DNA of 15,401 bases from an uncultured Clostridia bacterium (GCA_934255435.1 CAKQNZ010000038.1:1-15401); one strand, 5' to 3'. Counted from the stretch's first letter, positions 8,014-15,401 are shown. The notes: generated by a model not told the origin, from the letters alone. Made by a program: numbers and translations.

Positions 8014-8044
8014 GGGTGGCTTTTAAAGGTCACCCTGCTTTTTT
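8014..8044 (+). terminator. Hairpin with T-tract between clpX and lon
   Basis: GGGTGGC (8014-8020) pairs with GTCACCC (8029-8035), with one G-U pair, around an 8-nt loop; six T's occupy 8039-8044. It resembles an intrinsic terminator and ends one base before the lon AGGAGG (8046-8051). It probably reduces, rather than abolishes, transcription into lon, or lon has its own promoter inside clpX. Stem is short, so strength is uncertain. Confidence 0.6.
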
Positions 8045-8058
8045 CAGGAGGATAAATT

Positions 8059-10464
8059 ATGGAAGATATAAATAAAAACAACGACAAAGGAATCGAAATC
8101 GAAGAGAAGAAAGATGTCGATCTGCTCGACACTGACGAACTTGTGCTTCCGATGATTCCTCTCAGGGGACTTTCAGTATTCCCGAATATGGTGCTGCATT
8201 TCGATATCGGCAGAGAGAAATCGATCAATGCACTGGAAAAAGCGATGATCACCAACCAGCATATATTCCTGACATCGCAGAAAGACGAAAATACTGATCT
8301 GCCAACGCCTGACGACTTTTACCATACAGGTACCATAGGCAAGATAAAACAGATGCTCAAGCTGCCGGGAGATTCTATAAGAGTTCTTGTAGAGGGTATA
8401 TGCAGAGGTCATGTGGATGAAATAATATCTGAAGTGCCGTTTTTCAAATGCAGGATAACTCCCGTAAAAGAAGACGACACAAAGAAAGACGATCCGGAGG
8501 CAGAAGCCCTCATGAGGACAGTACTTTCCAATTTTGATGAGTATGTAAATATAAATCAGAACCTTTCCCCGGAAGTGTTCGCAAGTGTTGTGAGCATCGA
8601 GGAGCCGGGGCGTATGGCAGATATGATAGGCTCGCATCTTGAGATAAAACTCGAAGACAAGCAGATGCTTCTTGAAACTCTTGATGCAAAGGAGCGTCTC
8701 AACAAGCTGAACGAGATCCTTTCCAGGGAAATAGAGATCCTGAACATAGAGCAGGATATTTCAAGTAAAGTAAAATCCCAGATAAACAAAAATCAGAGAG
8801 AGTATTATCTGAGAGAGCAGATGCGTGCGATACAGGACGAGCTGGGAGTTGGAGAAGATATCGAAGATGAAGTTGCGGATTTCACGGAGCAGCTTGAAAA
8901 ACTTGGACTTGAAGAGAAGACACACGACAAAGTCGAAAAAGAGATCAAGCGTTTTTCAAAGATGCAGCCTTCTTCAGCAGAAGCGACTGTAAGTCGCAAC
9001 TATATAGAGACCATACTGGCTCTGCCATGGAACGATGAAAGTGAAGACAACATAGACCTGAACAAAGCCGAAGATATACTGAATGAGGATCATTATGGTC
9101 TTGACAAAGTCAAGGAGAGAGTGCTTGAATACCTTGCTGTGATGCAGCTTTCAGAAGGTCTCAAAGGTCCGATACTCTGCCTCGTAGGACCTCCGGGAGT
9201 CGGAAAGACTTCGATAGCAAAGAGCATCGCAAGGTCGATCGGAAGGGAATTTGTACGCATGTCCCTGGGTGGAGTCCGTGATGAAGCTGAGATAAGAGGT
9301 CACAGAAGGACATATATAGGAGCAATACCGGGAAGGATCATCGGCGCCATCAAAGACAGCGGAGTAAAGAATCCGGTATTCCTGTTCGACGAAGTTGACA
9401 AGATAGGCGCCGATTACAAAGGTGATCCGGCTTCAGCACTGCTTGAAGTACTCGACCCTGAACAGAACAAGGATTTCACAGACCACTACCTCGAAGTGCC
9501 TTTCGATCTGTCAAAAGTCATGTTCATCACGACGGCAAATACGACAGATACGATACCGAGACCGCTTCTGGACAGGATGGAGATAATAGAAGTCAGCGGA
9601 TATACTGAGGAAGAAAAAGTAAATATCGCTGAAAAGTATCTTGTGCCTAAGCAGATAAAAGAAAACGGACTGACAAAGAGCAATATTTCCTTTACAGAAC
9701 AGGGCATAAGGACTCTTATAAACTACTATACGAGAGAGTCCGGAGTGAGGAATCTGGAAAGAGAAGTAGGGAATCTCTGCCGTAAAGTAGCCAGGAACTA
9801 TGTATGCGGTGATACCAAAAAAGTAAGTATCACTGCAAAGAAAGTCCAGGAACTTCTTGGAAAGAAAAAATATCATTTCGATATCATAAAAGGTGAAGCA
9901 GAAGTCGGCGTCACTACGGGTCTGGCATGGACCATCGTCGGCGGAGACACGCTGTTCATAGAAACTATCGCAGTACCCGGTACAGGAAAACTTGTGCTGA
10001 CTGGTCAGCTTGGCGATGTGATGCAGGAATCGGCAAAGGCAGGCGTCAGCTATATAAGGTCGCAGGCTAAGAAACTGAAGATAGATGAGGATTTTTACAA
10101 GAAGTATGATCTGCATGTACACATTCCTGAAGGTGCAACTCCAAAAGATGGCCCGTCAGCAGGCGTTACTATGTGCACAGCTATAATCTCAACTCTTACA
10201 GGGATACCTGCAAGGAAAGATATCGCTATGACAGGTGAGATAACACTGCGAGGCAAGGTCCTTCCTGTAGGAGGTATAAGAGAAAAAGTGCTGGCAGCTC
10301 ACAGAGCAGGTATCAGAAAAGTGCTGCTCCCTAAGGAGAACGAGCCGGATATACAGGAGATCCCGGAAGCAGTCAGAAACGAAATGGAATTTGTTTTATT
10401 AAAAACAGTAAACGATGCACTTAAACAGGTACTGGTAAAAGGTGAAAAAAATGAAAATCAATAA
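8059..10464 (+). CDS. lon: Endopeptidase La (Lon protease)
   Basis: An 801-residue ATP-dependent serine protease (LonA type), cytoplasmic and hexameric. In order: an N-terminal LON substrate-binding domain starting at [16 protein letters not shown], a coiled-coil region with [16 protein letters not shown], the AAA+ module with Walker A GPPGVGKT (377-384) and Walker [10 protein letters not shown] (440-448), and the C-terminal protease domain. The catalytic dyad is Ser700 (in GPSAGV) and Lys743 (in GGIREKVLA). Their 43-residue spacing equals that of E. coli Ser679/Lys722. ATG at 8059 follows AGGAGG by seven bases. The last 14 bases overlap ysxC, as in many Firmicutes. The gene is complete and lacks a transmembrane insert, which separates it from LonB. 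Confidence 0.98.
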   Translation: MEDINKNNDKGIEIEEKKDVDLLDTDELVLPMIPLRGLSVFPNMVLHFDIGREKSINALEKAMITNQHIFLTSQKDENTDLPTPDDFYHTGTIGKIKQMLKLPGDSIRVLVEGICRGHVDEIISEVPFFKCRITPVKEDDTKKDDPEAEALMRTVLSNFDEYVNINQNLSPEVFASVVSIEEPGRMADMIGSHLEIKLEDKQMLLETLDAKERLNKLNEILSREIEILNIEQDISSKVKSQINKNQREYYLREQMRAIQDELGVGEDIEDEVADFTEQLEKLGLEEKTHDKVEKEIKRFSKMQPSSAEATVSRNYIETILALPWNDESEDNIDLNKAEDILNEDHYGLDKVKERVLEYLAVMQLSEGLKGPILCLVGPPGVGKTSIAKSIARSIGREFVRMSLGGVRDEAEIRGHRRTYIGAIPGRIIGAIKDSGVKNPVFLFDEVDKIGADYKGDPASALLEVLDPEQNKDFTDHYLEVPFDLSKVMFITTANTTDTIPRPLLDRMEIIEVSGYTEEEKVNIAEKYLVPKQIKENGLTKSNISFTEQGIRTLINYYTRESGVRNLEREVGNLCRKVARNYVCGDTKKVSITAKKVQELLGKKKYHFDIIKGEAEVGVTTGLAWTIVGGDTLFIETIAVPGTGKLVLTGQLGDVMQESAKAGVSYIRSQAKKLKIDEDFYKKYDLHVHIPEGATPKDGPSAGVTMCTAIISTLTGIPARKDIAMTGEITLRGKVLPVGGIREKVLAAHRAGIRKVLLPKENEPDIQEIPEAVRNEMEFVLLKTVNDALKQVLVKGEKNENQ

Positions 10465-11038
10465 ATCAGACCTCGAAGCAGTTGCTGTGAAACCATCTCA
10501 GTATCCGGCTCCAGGACTTAAAGAGATCGCTTTTGCAGGCCGGTCGAATGTCGGTAAATCATCGCTTCTGAATACGATAACAGGCAGGAAGAAACTGGCG
10601 AGAGTAAGCGGCAGCCCCGGCAAAACAAGAACGATAAACTTTTATATCGTCAACGACTCATTCAGGATAGTAGATCTGCCGGGGTACGGATACGCCAAAG
10701 TATCACGTTCGATATCAGAAAGCTGGGGCGATATGATGGAAAAATATCTCGGCAGCCGTGAGAATCTGCTGAAGGTGGTACAGCTTGTAGATATACGTCA
10801 TGAGCCATCAAAGCAGGATATCGAGATGTATCAGTATCTGAGACATTACGGACTTGACGGTATCGTTGTAGCTACCAAAGATGACAAAATATCAAAGAGT
10901 CAGCTCCAGAAACATATCAGGATGATAAGACAGGCTTTGAAACTTTCACAGGAAGATATCGTGATACCTGTGTCTTCATTGAAAAAAACAGGTCAGGAAC
11001 AACTGCTGGAAGTTATAGAGCAGCTGCTGGAAGGGTAG
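10451..11038 (+). CDS. ysxC: Ribosome biogenesis GTPase YsxC/EngB
   Basis: A 195-residue small GTPase needed for large ribosomal subunit assembly in bacteria such as B. subtilis. G1 is GRSNVGKS (30-37), G3 is DLPG (75-78) and G4 is TKDD (142-145). The motif [11 protein letters not shown] (55-65) covers the family's switch I/G2 threonine. The ATG at 10451 is preferred to the upstream in-frame GTG (10442). It follows AGGTGA with a five-base spacer, and its N-terminus [19 protein letters not shown] lines up with that of B. subtilis YsxC. It overlaps the end of lon by 14 bases, so translation is likely coupled. The gap 11039-11162 has only a weak GACTG/CAGTT hairpin near 11045-11067 and no clear promoter, so read-through into hpt is possible. 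Confidence 0.97.
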   Translation: MKINKSDLEAVAVKPSQYPAPGLKEIAFAGRSNVGKSSLLNTITGRKKLARVSGSPGKTRTINFYIVNDSFRIVDLPGYGYAKVSRSISESWGDMMEKYLGSRENLLKVVQLVDIRHEPSKQDIEMYQYLRHYGLDGIVVATKDDKISKSQLQKHIRMIRQALKLSQEDIVIPVSSLKKTGQEQLLEVIEQLLEG

Positions 11039-11162
11039 GTAGAGGACTGTGCTTATTTTGCAGTTTTATCAAAATACCATGGCAAAAATGCTGCATATGA
11101 TGTAGAATATCCATATAGAATCCGCAGGTCAGCCGGAAAATAATTTACAGGAGATTTTTAGT

Positions 11163-11690
11163 ATGCATGACGAAACTATCGGAACTGTGATGATAACACA
11201 GGAACAGATAAACAAAAGAGCTGCTGAGATAGGCGCTGAGATCGAAAAAGACTTTGCAGGGGAAGAAATTGTCCTTGTCGGCATCCTTCGTGGAGCTGTG
11301 CTCTGGATGGGAGACATAATGAAAAACGTATCGCTTGACATGAGCATAGACTTTATGGCTGTCAGCAGTTACGGAGCCTCCACAAAGTCATCAGGCGTGG
11401 TGAAGATAAATAAAGACCTTGATACTGTCATAGAAGGCAGAAATGTGATCATAGTGGAGGATATAGTGGATTCCGGAGTGACTCTGAACTACCTCAAGCA
11501 GTATATGGAAGGTATGAATCCGAAGGCAGTGAAGATATGTACGCTTCTGGACAAGCCGAGCGGCAGAAGAGCCGAAATAGACGTAGATTATGTAGGCTTC
11601 ACTGTAGAAGACCGGTTCATCATAGGCTACGGGCTGGATTACGACCAGAAATACAGGAATCTCCCGTATATATCATATCTTCAGGAATAA
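11163..11690 (+). CDS. hpt: Hypoxanthine (guanine) phosphoribosyltransferase
   Basis: A 175-residue soluble enzyme that converts hypoxanthine or guanine and PRPP to IMP or GMP. The PRPP-binding motif VIIVEDIVDSGVT (95-107) is canonical for the Hpt family. The pyrophosphate-loop segment LRGA (42-45), the flexible-loop SSYG (69-71 region) and the purine-binding VGFTVEDRFIIGYGLDY segment near the C-terminus are also present. ATG at 11163 follows AGGAG by nine bases. It complements the permease/PRTase pair at 315-2266, giving the organism at least two salvage PRTases in this neighbourhood. In B. subtilis hpt sits elsewhere (by tilS and ftsH), so its position here after ysxC is a local arrangement. 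It is followed by the hairpin at 11721-11766. Confidence 0.95.
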   Translation: MHDETIGTVMITQEQINKRAAEIGAEIEKDFAGEEIVLVGILRGAVLWMGDIMKNVSLDMSIDFMAVSSYGASTKSSGVVKINKDLDTVIEGRNVIIVEDIVDSGVTLNYLKQYMEGMNPKAVKICTLLDKPSGRRAEIDVDYVGFTVEDRFIIGYGLDYDQKYRNLPYISYLQE

Positions 11691-11720
11691 CCGAATAAAA
11701 AGCAGGTAATAAATCCACTT

Positions 11721-11766
11721 CTCCTGTCAATACTACATTATGTAAGTTTTGGCAGGAGGTTTTTTT
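11721..11766 (+). terminator. Terminator-like hairpin that contains the ribosome binding site of the next gene
   Basis: CTCCTGTCA (11721-11729) pairs with TGGCAGGAG (11750-11758), with one G-T pair, across a 20-nt loop, and is followed by seven T's (11760-11766) directly abutting the ATG at 11767. The right arm contains the AGGAGG ribosome binding site (11754-11759). The structure could therefore end hpt transcription, hide the ribosome binding site, or both. An upstream GCAGG (11702-11706) can pair with CCTGT (11723-11727) and so break the hairpin. The loop contains the near-palindrome TACATTATGTA (11734-11744). Confidence 0.6.
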
Positions 11767-12720
11767 ATGCTTGCAGGATTACCGAGAGGATATTTTTATT
11801 ACAATTATTCAGAGTTCATGGATACGCTGTTCGATTGTACCGATGTGGAGATCAAAGCCGGTCCCGAAAACTGCGATGATATACTGAAGCGAGGAAGCAG
11901 ACTGACAGCAGATGAAGCATGTCTGCCAGTAAGACTTTTTGCAGGGCAGATAGATGCGATGCAGGGGCACTTCGACAGGATACTGATACCCAGGATAATG
12001 AAAGATGCAGGAGGTTCGTGGCTGTGTCCGAAGCTCCTGGGCATACCGGAGCTTTCAGGTGCATCCTTCATAGAAAGCAGCATGTATATAACCGATCCTG
12101 TGTATTTCAACAGACCAGAAGAAAGCTGCAGGATATTCAGGGATATGGGAAGATCTTTTGGCGTAGATAAGAAAAAAATAACAGCGAATTTCAAGAAAGC
12201 ATATCGCAGTCTTAAGGACATATCAGCAGGACGGAGGCCGATCCATATAGAAGCCGGCAATGAATTCATGCCACCGGTACCAGGACCGGGAGAGATAGTC
12301 CTGCCCTGCACAAAAAAAGTGCTGCTGTCCGGACACTGTTACAATGTGTTCGACCGTTTTGCAAATGGTAATATAGTACGTATGCTTGATGATATGGGCG
12401 TCGGAGTCGTCACAGAAAAAGATGCTGCATGCCGCTCGGCATACAGAGCTTCATGCCAGGCAGGTATCATGAAGAAACCTTTCTGGGAGGCTTTTTCGAG
12501 GATATACGGCACTGTGATGAGTCTTATGGATGAAATCGATGGAATAATATACCTGTCATCATTTTCATGCGGAATAGATCCGTTCATAATAGAAATGATC
12601 CGCAAACGTACAGGAAATATGCCGTTCATGATACTGAAACTCGATGAACACAAAGGTGATGCAGGCGTTGAGACACGCATCGAAGCCTTTGTCGATATGC
12701 TTGGAAGAAGGTGCGGCTGA
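11767..12720 (+). CDS. 2-hydroxyacyl-CoA dehydratase-like protein, DUF2229/COG3580 type (first of tandem pair)
   Basis: A 317-residue soluble protein that I assign to the group annotated as acyl-CoA dehydratase activase-related (DUF2229). Visible features are the N-terminal LPRGYFYYNY, the RGSRLTADEACLP segment with Cys52, ILIPR followed by WLCPK with Cys87, and SCGIDPF with Cys268. It closes with DEHKGDAGVETRIEAFVDML, a hallmark of this superfamily. The three cysteines in this arrangement are candidate iron-sulfur ligands. The substrate is unknown; homologous systems eliminate water from 2-hydroxyacyl-CoAs or handle related low-potential chemistry. The ATG at 11767 is chosen over the upstream TTG (11749) because AGGAGG is placed seven bases before it. 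The stop overlaps the next start as TGATG. No signal peptide or membrane segment is evident. Confidence 0.8.
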   Translation: MLAGLPRGYFYYNYSEFMDTLFDCTDVEIKAGPENCDDILKRGSRLTADEACLPVRLFAGQIDAMQGHFDRILIPRIMKDAGGSWLCPKLLGIPELSGASFIESSMYITDPVYFNRPEESCRIFRDMGRSFGVDKKKITANFKKAYRSLKDISAGRRPIHIEAGNEFMPPVPGPGEIVLPCTKKVLLSGHCYNVFDRFANGNIVRMLDDMGVGVVTEKDAACRSAYRASCQAGIMKKPFWEAFSRIYGTVMSLMDEIDGIIYLSSFSCGIDPFIIEMIRKRTGNMPFMILKLDEHKGDAGVETRIEAFVDMLGRRCG

Positions 12721-13871
12721 TGGTATTCACATTTCCAGTATTCGGATCTCTGAAATATATAATTCCGAAGATAATGGATGAGTTCGGAGTCGAATATGTG
12801 CTGCCGCATCAGGGTGAGGATACGCTGAGAAAAGGAAGCAGACTGTCTCCGGAGGAGATGTGTCTGCCCTTCAAATATATGCTCGGCGGTCTGGTGGAAG
12901 CATACGAATGCGGTGCAGATACAGTCATCATGCTATCGACTATCGGACCATGTAGGCTTGGAGAGTATGGAGAGCTTATGTCAGTCGTACTTGACAATGC
13001 AGGTTACAGGTACAAGTGGATAATGCTGGACCCTCCGTCAGAGACGGGACTCATCGAACTTCTGAGGCGTATAAATAAAATAACCAGTGCAGGCGGATAT
13101 TCAGGGAAAGTCAGGGTGCTGGGCGTGGTTTTCAAAGCACTGGTTTTGCTTTACAGTTTTGAAAAAACAGAGAGGCATCTGCTGAAAAAAGCCGGATATC
13201 TCAAAGCGCCGCAGGAAGCTGTAAGGCTTATGGCAAGCCTTGAACGGGATATCAGTGGTGCAGACTGCATCGATGACTGCAGGAAAGCGATAAGGAAAAT
13301 CAGAAAATCATCAGGGCTCTTAAAAAAATCAGTAGATGTTGCCCCTGTCAAGGTGATGGTGACTGGCGAGATATATACATCAGTGGAGAGCAGCGCCAAT
13401 ATGAATATAGAAAAACACCTGGCGGCTCAGGGATGCAGTGTGATAAGATGCATAGACATAACCTGGTGGATGAAACAGACATTAAGCCATATTGCAGATT
13501 CACTTATTACTGTAAGGCTTTTTCACAGGTTAAAGAGGAAAATATGCAGTATAGAAGGTATTCCATGTGGTATAGGAGGCTACGGCCGGGAGACTGTGGA
13601 TATGATAGTCAGATCTGCAGGCCGGGTAGATGGAGTGATAAAAATGATGCCCTCCGGATGTATGCCGGAGATCGTTGCAAAAGCATATTGTGAGAATCGA
13701 GAAGGTCGGGATCATGTACCGGTACTGAATCTCATTTTTGATGAGATGTATGGCGATGCAGGTTATGAAACGAGGATCGAAGCATTCACAGATATGCTGG
13801 AGAGGAGAAAGAATGTACTGGCTGGGAATAGACATAGGCTCCATAAGCACAGATCTTGTTGTGACAGATAG
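12720..13871 (+). CDS. 2-hydroxyacyl-CoA dehydratase-like protein, COG3581 type (second of tandem pair)
   Basis: A 383-residue soluble protein of the dehydratase D-component superfamily, distantly paralogous to the preceding gene. Features: the N-terminal FPVFGSLKYIIPK, KGSRLSPEEMCLPFK with Cys48, the segment IMLSTIGPCRLGEYGE with Cys78, GEIYTSVESSANMNIEKHL (216-234), and MPSGCMPEIV with Cys314. It ends in DEMYGDAGYETRIEAFTDML as in its neighbour. The three conserved cysteines suggest an iron-sulfur cluster. The ATG at 12720 shares one base with the previous stop (TGATG) and has AAGG eight bases upstream, so translational coupling is likely; a GTG at 12711 is the alternative start. After the superfamily's usual end the frame continues about 20 residues (NVLAGNRHRLHKHRSCCDR) and overlaps the activase gene by 59 bases. 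The substrate cannot be told from sequence. Confidence 0.8.
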   Translation: MVFTFPVFGSLKYIIPKIMDEFGVEYVLPHQGEDTLRKGSRLSPEEMCLPFKYMLGGLVEAYECGADTVIMLSTIGPCRLGEYGELMSVVLDNAGYRYKWIMLDPPSETGLIELLRRINKITSAGGYSGKVRVLGVVFKALVLLYSFEKTERHLLKKAGYLKAPQEAVRLMASLERDISGADCIDDCRKAIRKIRKSSGLLKKSVDVAPVKVMVTGEIYTSVESSANMNIEKHLAAQGCSVIRCIDITWWMKQTLSHIADSLITVRLFHRLKRKICSIEGIPCGIGGYGRETVDMIVRSAGRVDGVIKMMPSGCMPEIVAKAYCENREGRDHVPVLNLIFDEMYGDAGYETRIEAFTDMLERRKNVLAGNRHRLHKHRSCCDR

Positions 13872-14769
13872 TAATTTCAAAGTAATAAAAAAACTCTATC
13901 TGAAAACGAAAGGACGACCTCTTGATGCAGTCAGAAAAGGTCTGAGCGTGCTGGGCGGATACTTTGAAGATGGAGACATAGGTGGCGTTGGCGTTACAGG
14001 TAGCGGCAGGATGCTGGGAGGAGCCCTGGCAGGTGCTGATGTCATCAAAAATGAAATAACCGCACATGCCAGGGCGGTATCACTGACAGATCCGGACGTA
14101 CGGACCGTCATAGAGATCGGTGGGCAGGATTCAAAGCTCATACTTATGAGAGATGGATTCGTTGAAGACTTTGCGATGAACACAGTATGTGCGGCTGGAA
14201 CAGGGTCGTTCCTCGATCGGCAGGCAGCACGTATGGGTATATCAGTTGAAGAACTGTGAAGGATATCAGCAGAAACCGATAAATACGTCAACATTGCAGG
14301 GAGATGTGCAGTATTTGCAGAGTCAGATATGATCCATAAGCAGCAGAAAGGCGCCGGGGAAGCAGAACTTATGGCAGGAATGTGCAGGGCACTGGCTCTG
14401 TCATTCCTGTCAAATGTCGCAAAAGGAAAGAAAATAGAGCCAAAGATATGTTTTCAGGGTGGTGTGGCGTCGAATCTCGGTATGAAAAAAGCTTTTGAGG
14501 ATATTCTGGGGTATGAAGTGTTCATTCCAGAGGAGCATGAAGTCATGGGAGCACTGGGAGTCGCAGTGCTGGCATGTGAAAAGTCTGCAGGAAAAACGAA
14601 TTTCAGAGGGTTCGACATCGCAGGCAGGACTCTTATGCTTGAAGAAAAGAGATGTGGGTTATGTGAAAACAACTGCAGCGTTATAAAGATCACGGAAGAA
14701 AACAGTATAATTGGATATGCTGGAGATATATGCGGCAGATATACAGGAGCTGCATCAGGAATGCTTTGA
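13813..14769 (+). pseudogene. Acyl-CoA dehydratase activase (BadF/BcrA/HgdC family), interrupted by an in-frame TGA
   Basis: An ASKHA-fold ATPase of 318 codons that would drive an electron into the dehydratase at the cost of ATP. Visible are the phosphate-1 motif LGIDIGSISTDLV (4-16), VTGSGRMLGG, the phosphate-2 motif IEIGGQDSK, the cluster motif CAAGTGSFLD with Cys126, and GRCAVFAESDMI with Cys165. The 39-residue spacing equals that of the [4Fe-4S] ligands Cys127/Cys166 in Acidaminococcus HgdC. Codon 149 (14257-14259) is TGA, between the two cysteines; the frame is otherwise open and conserved to the TAA-free end at a TGA (14767-14769). A C-terminal extension has Cys281, 284, 288 and 307. 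ATG at 13813 follows GGAGAGGAG and overlaps the preceding gene by 59 bases. A fragment restarting at 14329 would lack both cluster cysteines. Nonsense mutation or sequence error is favoured; recoding is less likely. Confidence 0.85.
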
Positions 14770-14778
14770 ATAAAAAAT

Positions 14779-14820
14779 ACCCGGTGCCATGGGATATTGT
14801 ACTGGTACCGGGTGGTTTTT
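14779..14820. terminator. Bidirectional terminator between the activase gene and folT
   Basis: ACCCGGTGCCA (14779-14789) pairs with TGGTACCGGGT (14803-14813), an 11-bp stem with one G-T pair and a 13-nt loop. It is flanked by an A-run on the left (14772-14777) and T's on the right (14816-14820), so each strand sees a stem followed by U's. It lies between converging genes. Confidence 0.85.
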
Positions 14821-14841
14821 AAACTGTGTTTGTCTTGTATG

Positions 14842-15363
14842 CTATGCAGCTGTTCTGCTTATTACAGGTATACGTGATATGATTTTGTTCCATACAAGCG
14901 GTATGAGCACGAGGTGTATAGGAAGCATCACAGCACATTTGAAAATACGTGTAGGAAGCAATGCTATGAATCCATTGCCCATTAGTATGGAAAGCCATAT
15001 TGTATCCAGTATGAGATTGCAGCCGAGAATTATTATCAGACTTGCGGGCAGGACACGTTTCCATGTGATTTCCTTGTTGTGAAGGAAAATACCAAAGACA
15101 AGTCCTGTCAGGAATGCTGTCAGTGTGAAACCTGGAAAGTATGCACCTGTAGGGAATATAAGCATTCCCAGAAGGTCACCGATAGCATAACCTGCAGCAG
15201 CCCATACAGGCCCGAACATTATGCCCATCATCGCAACAGGAAGGAATCCGAATCCGATCCTGAGTATAGGTGTGTTTATAGAACAGAACCTGGTAAGTAT
15301 AACTTCGAGTGCAATAAGGAACGCCATTATTACAAGGCGTGACGTTGCAGATCTTTTGCCCAT
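14842..15363 (-). CDS. folT: ECF transporter S component, folate family (FolT-like)
   Basis: A 173-residue membrane protein with about six hydrophobic segments, the size of ECF-transporter substrate-binding (S) subunits. The segments LTRFCSINTPILRIGFGFLP, GIMFGPVWAAAGYAIGDLLG and LIFPTGAYFPGFTLTAFLTG closely follow the folate-specific FolT family. It would bind folate (or a related pterin) outside the cell and dock onto the shared EcfA-EcfA'-EcfT energy-coupling module, which is not in this window. Start is ATG at 15361-15363 with AAGGAG seven bases upstream (15371-15376). It ends at a shared terminator. Only 38 bases of its leader are visible, too few to test for the tetrahydrofolate riboswitch that often precedes folT. 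Thiamine or other vitamin specificity is less likely given the FolT-like motifs. Confidence 0.88.
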   Translation of the reverse strand: MGKRSATSRLVIMAFLIALEVILTRFCSINTPILRIGFGFLPVAMMGIMFGPVWAAAGYAIGDLLGMLIFPTGAYFPGFTLTAFLTGLVFGIFLHNKEITWKRVLPASLIIILGCNLILDTIWLSILMGNGFIALLPTRIFKCAVMLPIHLVLIPLVWNKIISRIPVISRTAA

Positions 15364-15401
15364 TAAAAAACTCCTTTCTCTTTGTATTCGTAGATTAACT
15401 A

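Noticed and set aside
7299-8255. A 318-codon open frame on the minus strand across clpX and lon
   Set aside because: It is antisense to two clearly conserved genes, its sequence is Ser/Phe/Tyr-rich as expected for a shadow frame, and it has no recognisable motif.
12718-12720. TGA as a sense codon across the organism
   Set aside because: The first dehydratase-like gene ends with TGA at the expected end of its family motif, and all other long genes contain no internal TGA, so TGA is a normal stop here.
13433-13693. An open frame inside the second dehydratase-like gene in another frame
   Set aside because: It lies wholly within a conserved coding region, has no good ribosome binding site, and shows no family resemblance; it is a shadow frame.
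14257-14300. Selenocysteine insertion at the in-frame TGA of the activase
   Set aside because: No convincing bacterial SECIS hairpin follows: the best pairing is TATC/GATA around a 10-nt loop with no apical GGTC-like signal. The family residue at this position appears to be Gly, not Cys. Not fully excluded without knowing whether the genome has selA/B/C.
15364-15401. Tetrahydrofolate riboswitch upstream of folT
   Set aside because: Only 38 leader bases are in the window and they hold just a ribosome binding site; no part of the motif can be recognised, though it could lie beyond the edge.

Overview
The window is ordinary-looking chromosome of a low-to-mid G+C Gram-positive bacterium, most likely an anaerobic member of the Clostridia. 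The reasons are the gene order trigger factor - clpP - clpX - lon - ysxC, strong AGGAGG-type ribosome binding sites, heavy use of AGA/AGG (Arg) and ATA (Ile) codons, a pyruvate phosphate dikinase tail, an MnmM (YtqB-type) tRNA methyltransferase, a FolT-type ECF transporter subunit, and an oxygen-sensitive type of 2-hydroxyacyl-CoA dehydratase/activase gene set. I cannot name the genus from sequence alone.

Layout, left to right. The end of ppdK (+) meets a purine salvage pair on the minus strand (NCS2 purine permease, then a phosphoribosyltransferase) at a shared 12-bp hairpin terminator. A lone crotonase gene (+) with a clear promoter follows, then a CYTH-domain gene (+). The CYTH gene converges on mnmM (-) across another shared terminator. 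mnmM and the proteostasis operon diverge from back-to-back promoters. The operon is tig, clpP, clpX, lon and ysxC (+), with a terminator-like hairpin between clpX and lon and a 14-nt overlap between lon and ysxC. A hypoxanthine phosphoribosyltransferase (hpt, +) comes next.

The most unusual region is about 11.7-14.8 kb: a tightly packed three-gene set related to 2-hydroxyacyl-CoA dehydratases and their ATP-dependent [4Fe-4S] activases. The first two genes are distant paralogues with near-identical C-terminal ends. They are joined by a TGATG stop/start overlap, and the second overlaps the activase gene by 59 nt. The activase reading frame is broken by one in-frame TGA (14257-14259), exactly between the two cysteines that should bind the dimer-bridging iron-sulfur cluster. 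Family alignment from memory puts a glycine there, so a GGA-to-TGA nonsense change (or a sequence error) is more likely than selenocysteine. The ribosome binding site of the first gene lies inside a terminator-like hairpin followed by seven T's, so this set may be controlled by attenuation or RBS masking.

The window closes with a minus-strand folT-like gene, separated from the activase by a bidirectional terminator. No rRNA, tRNA, insertion sequence, CRISPR array or phage gene was seen, and no gene-free stretch exceeds 300 bases (the largest gaps are about 210 bases). Apart from the broken activase and its operon, nothing looks like a new system.
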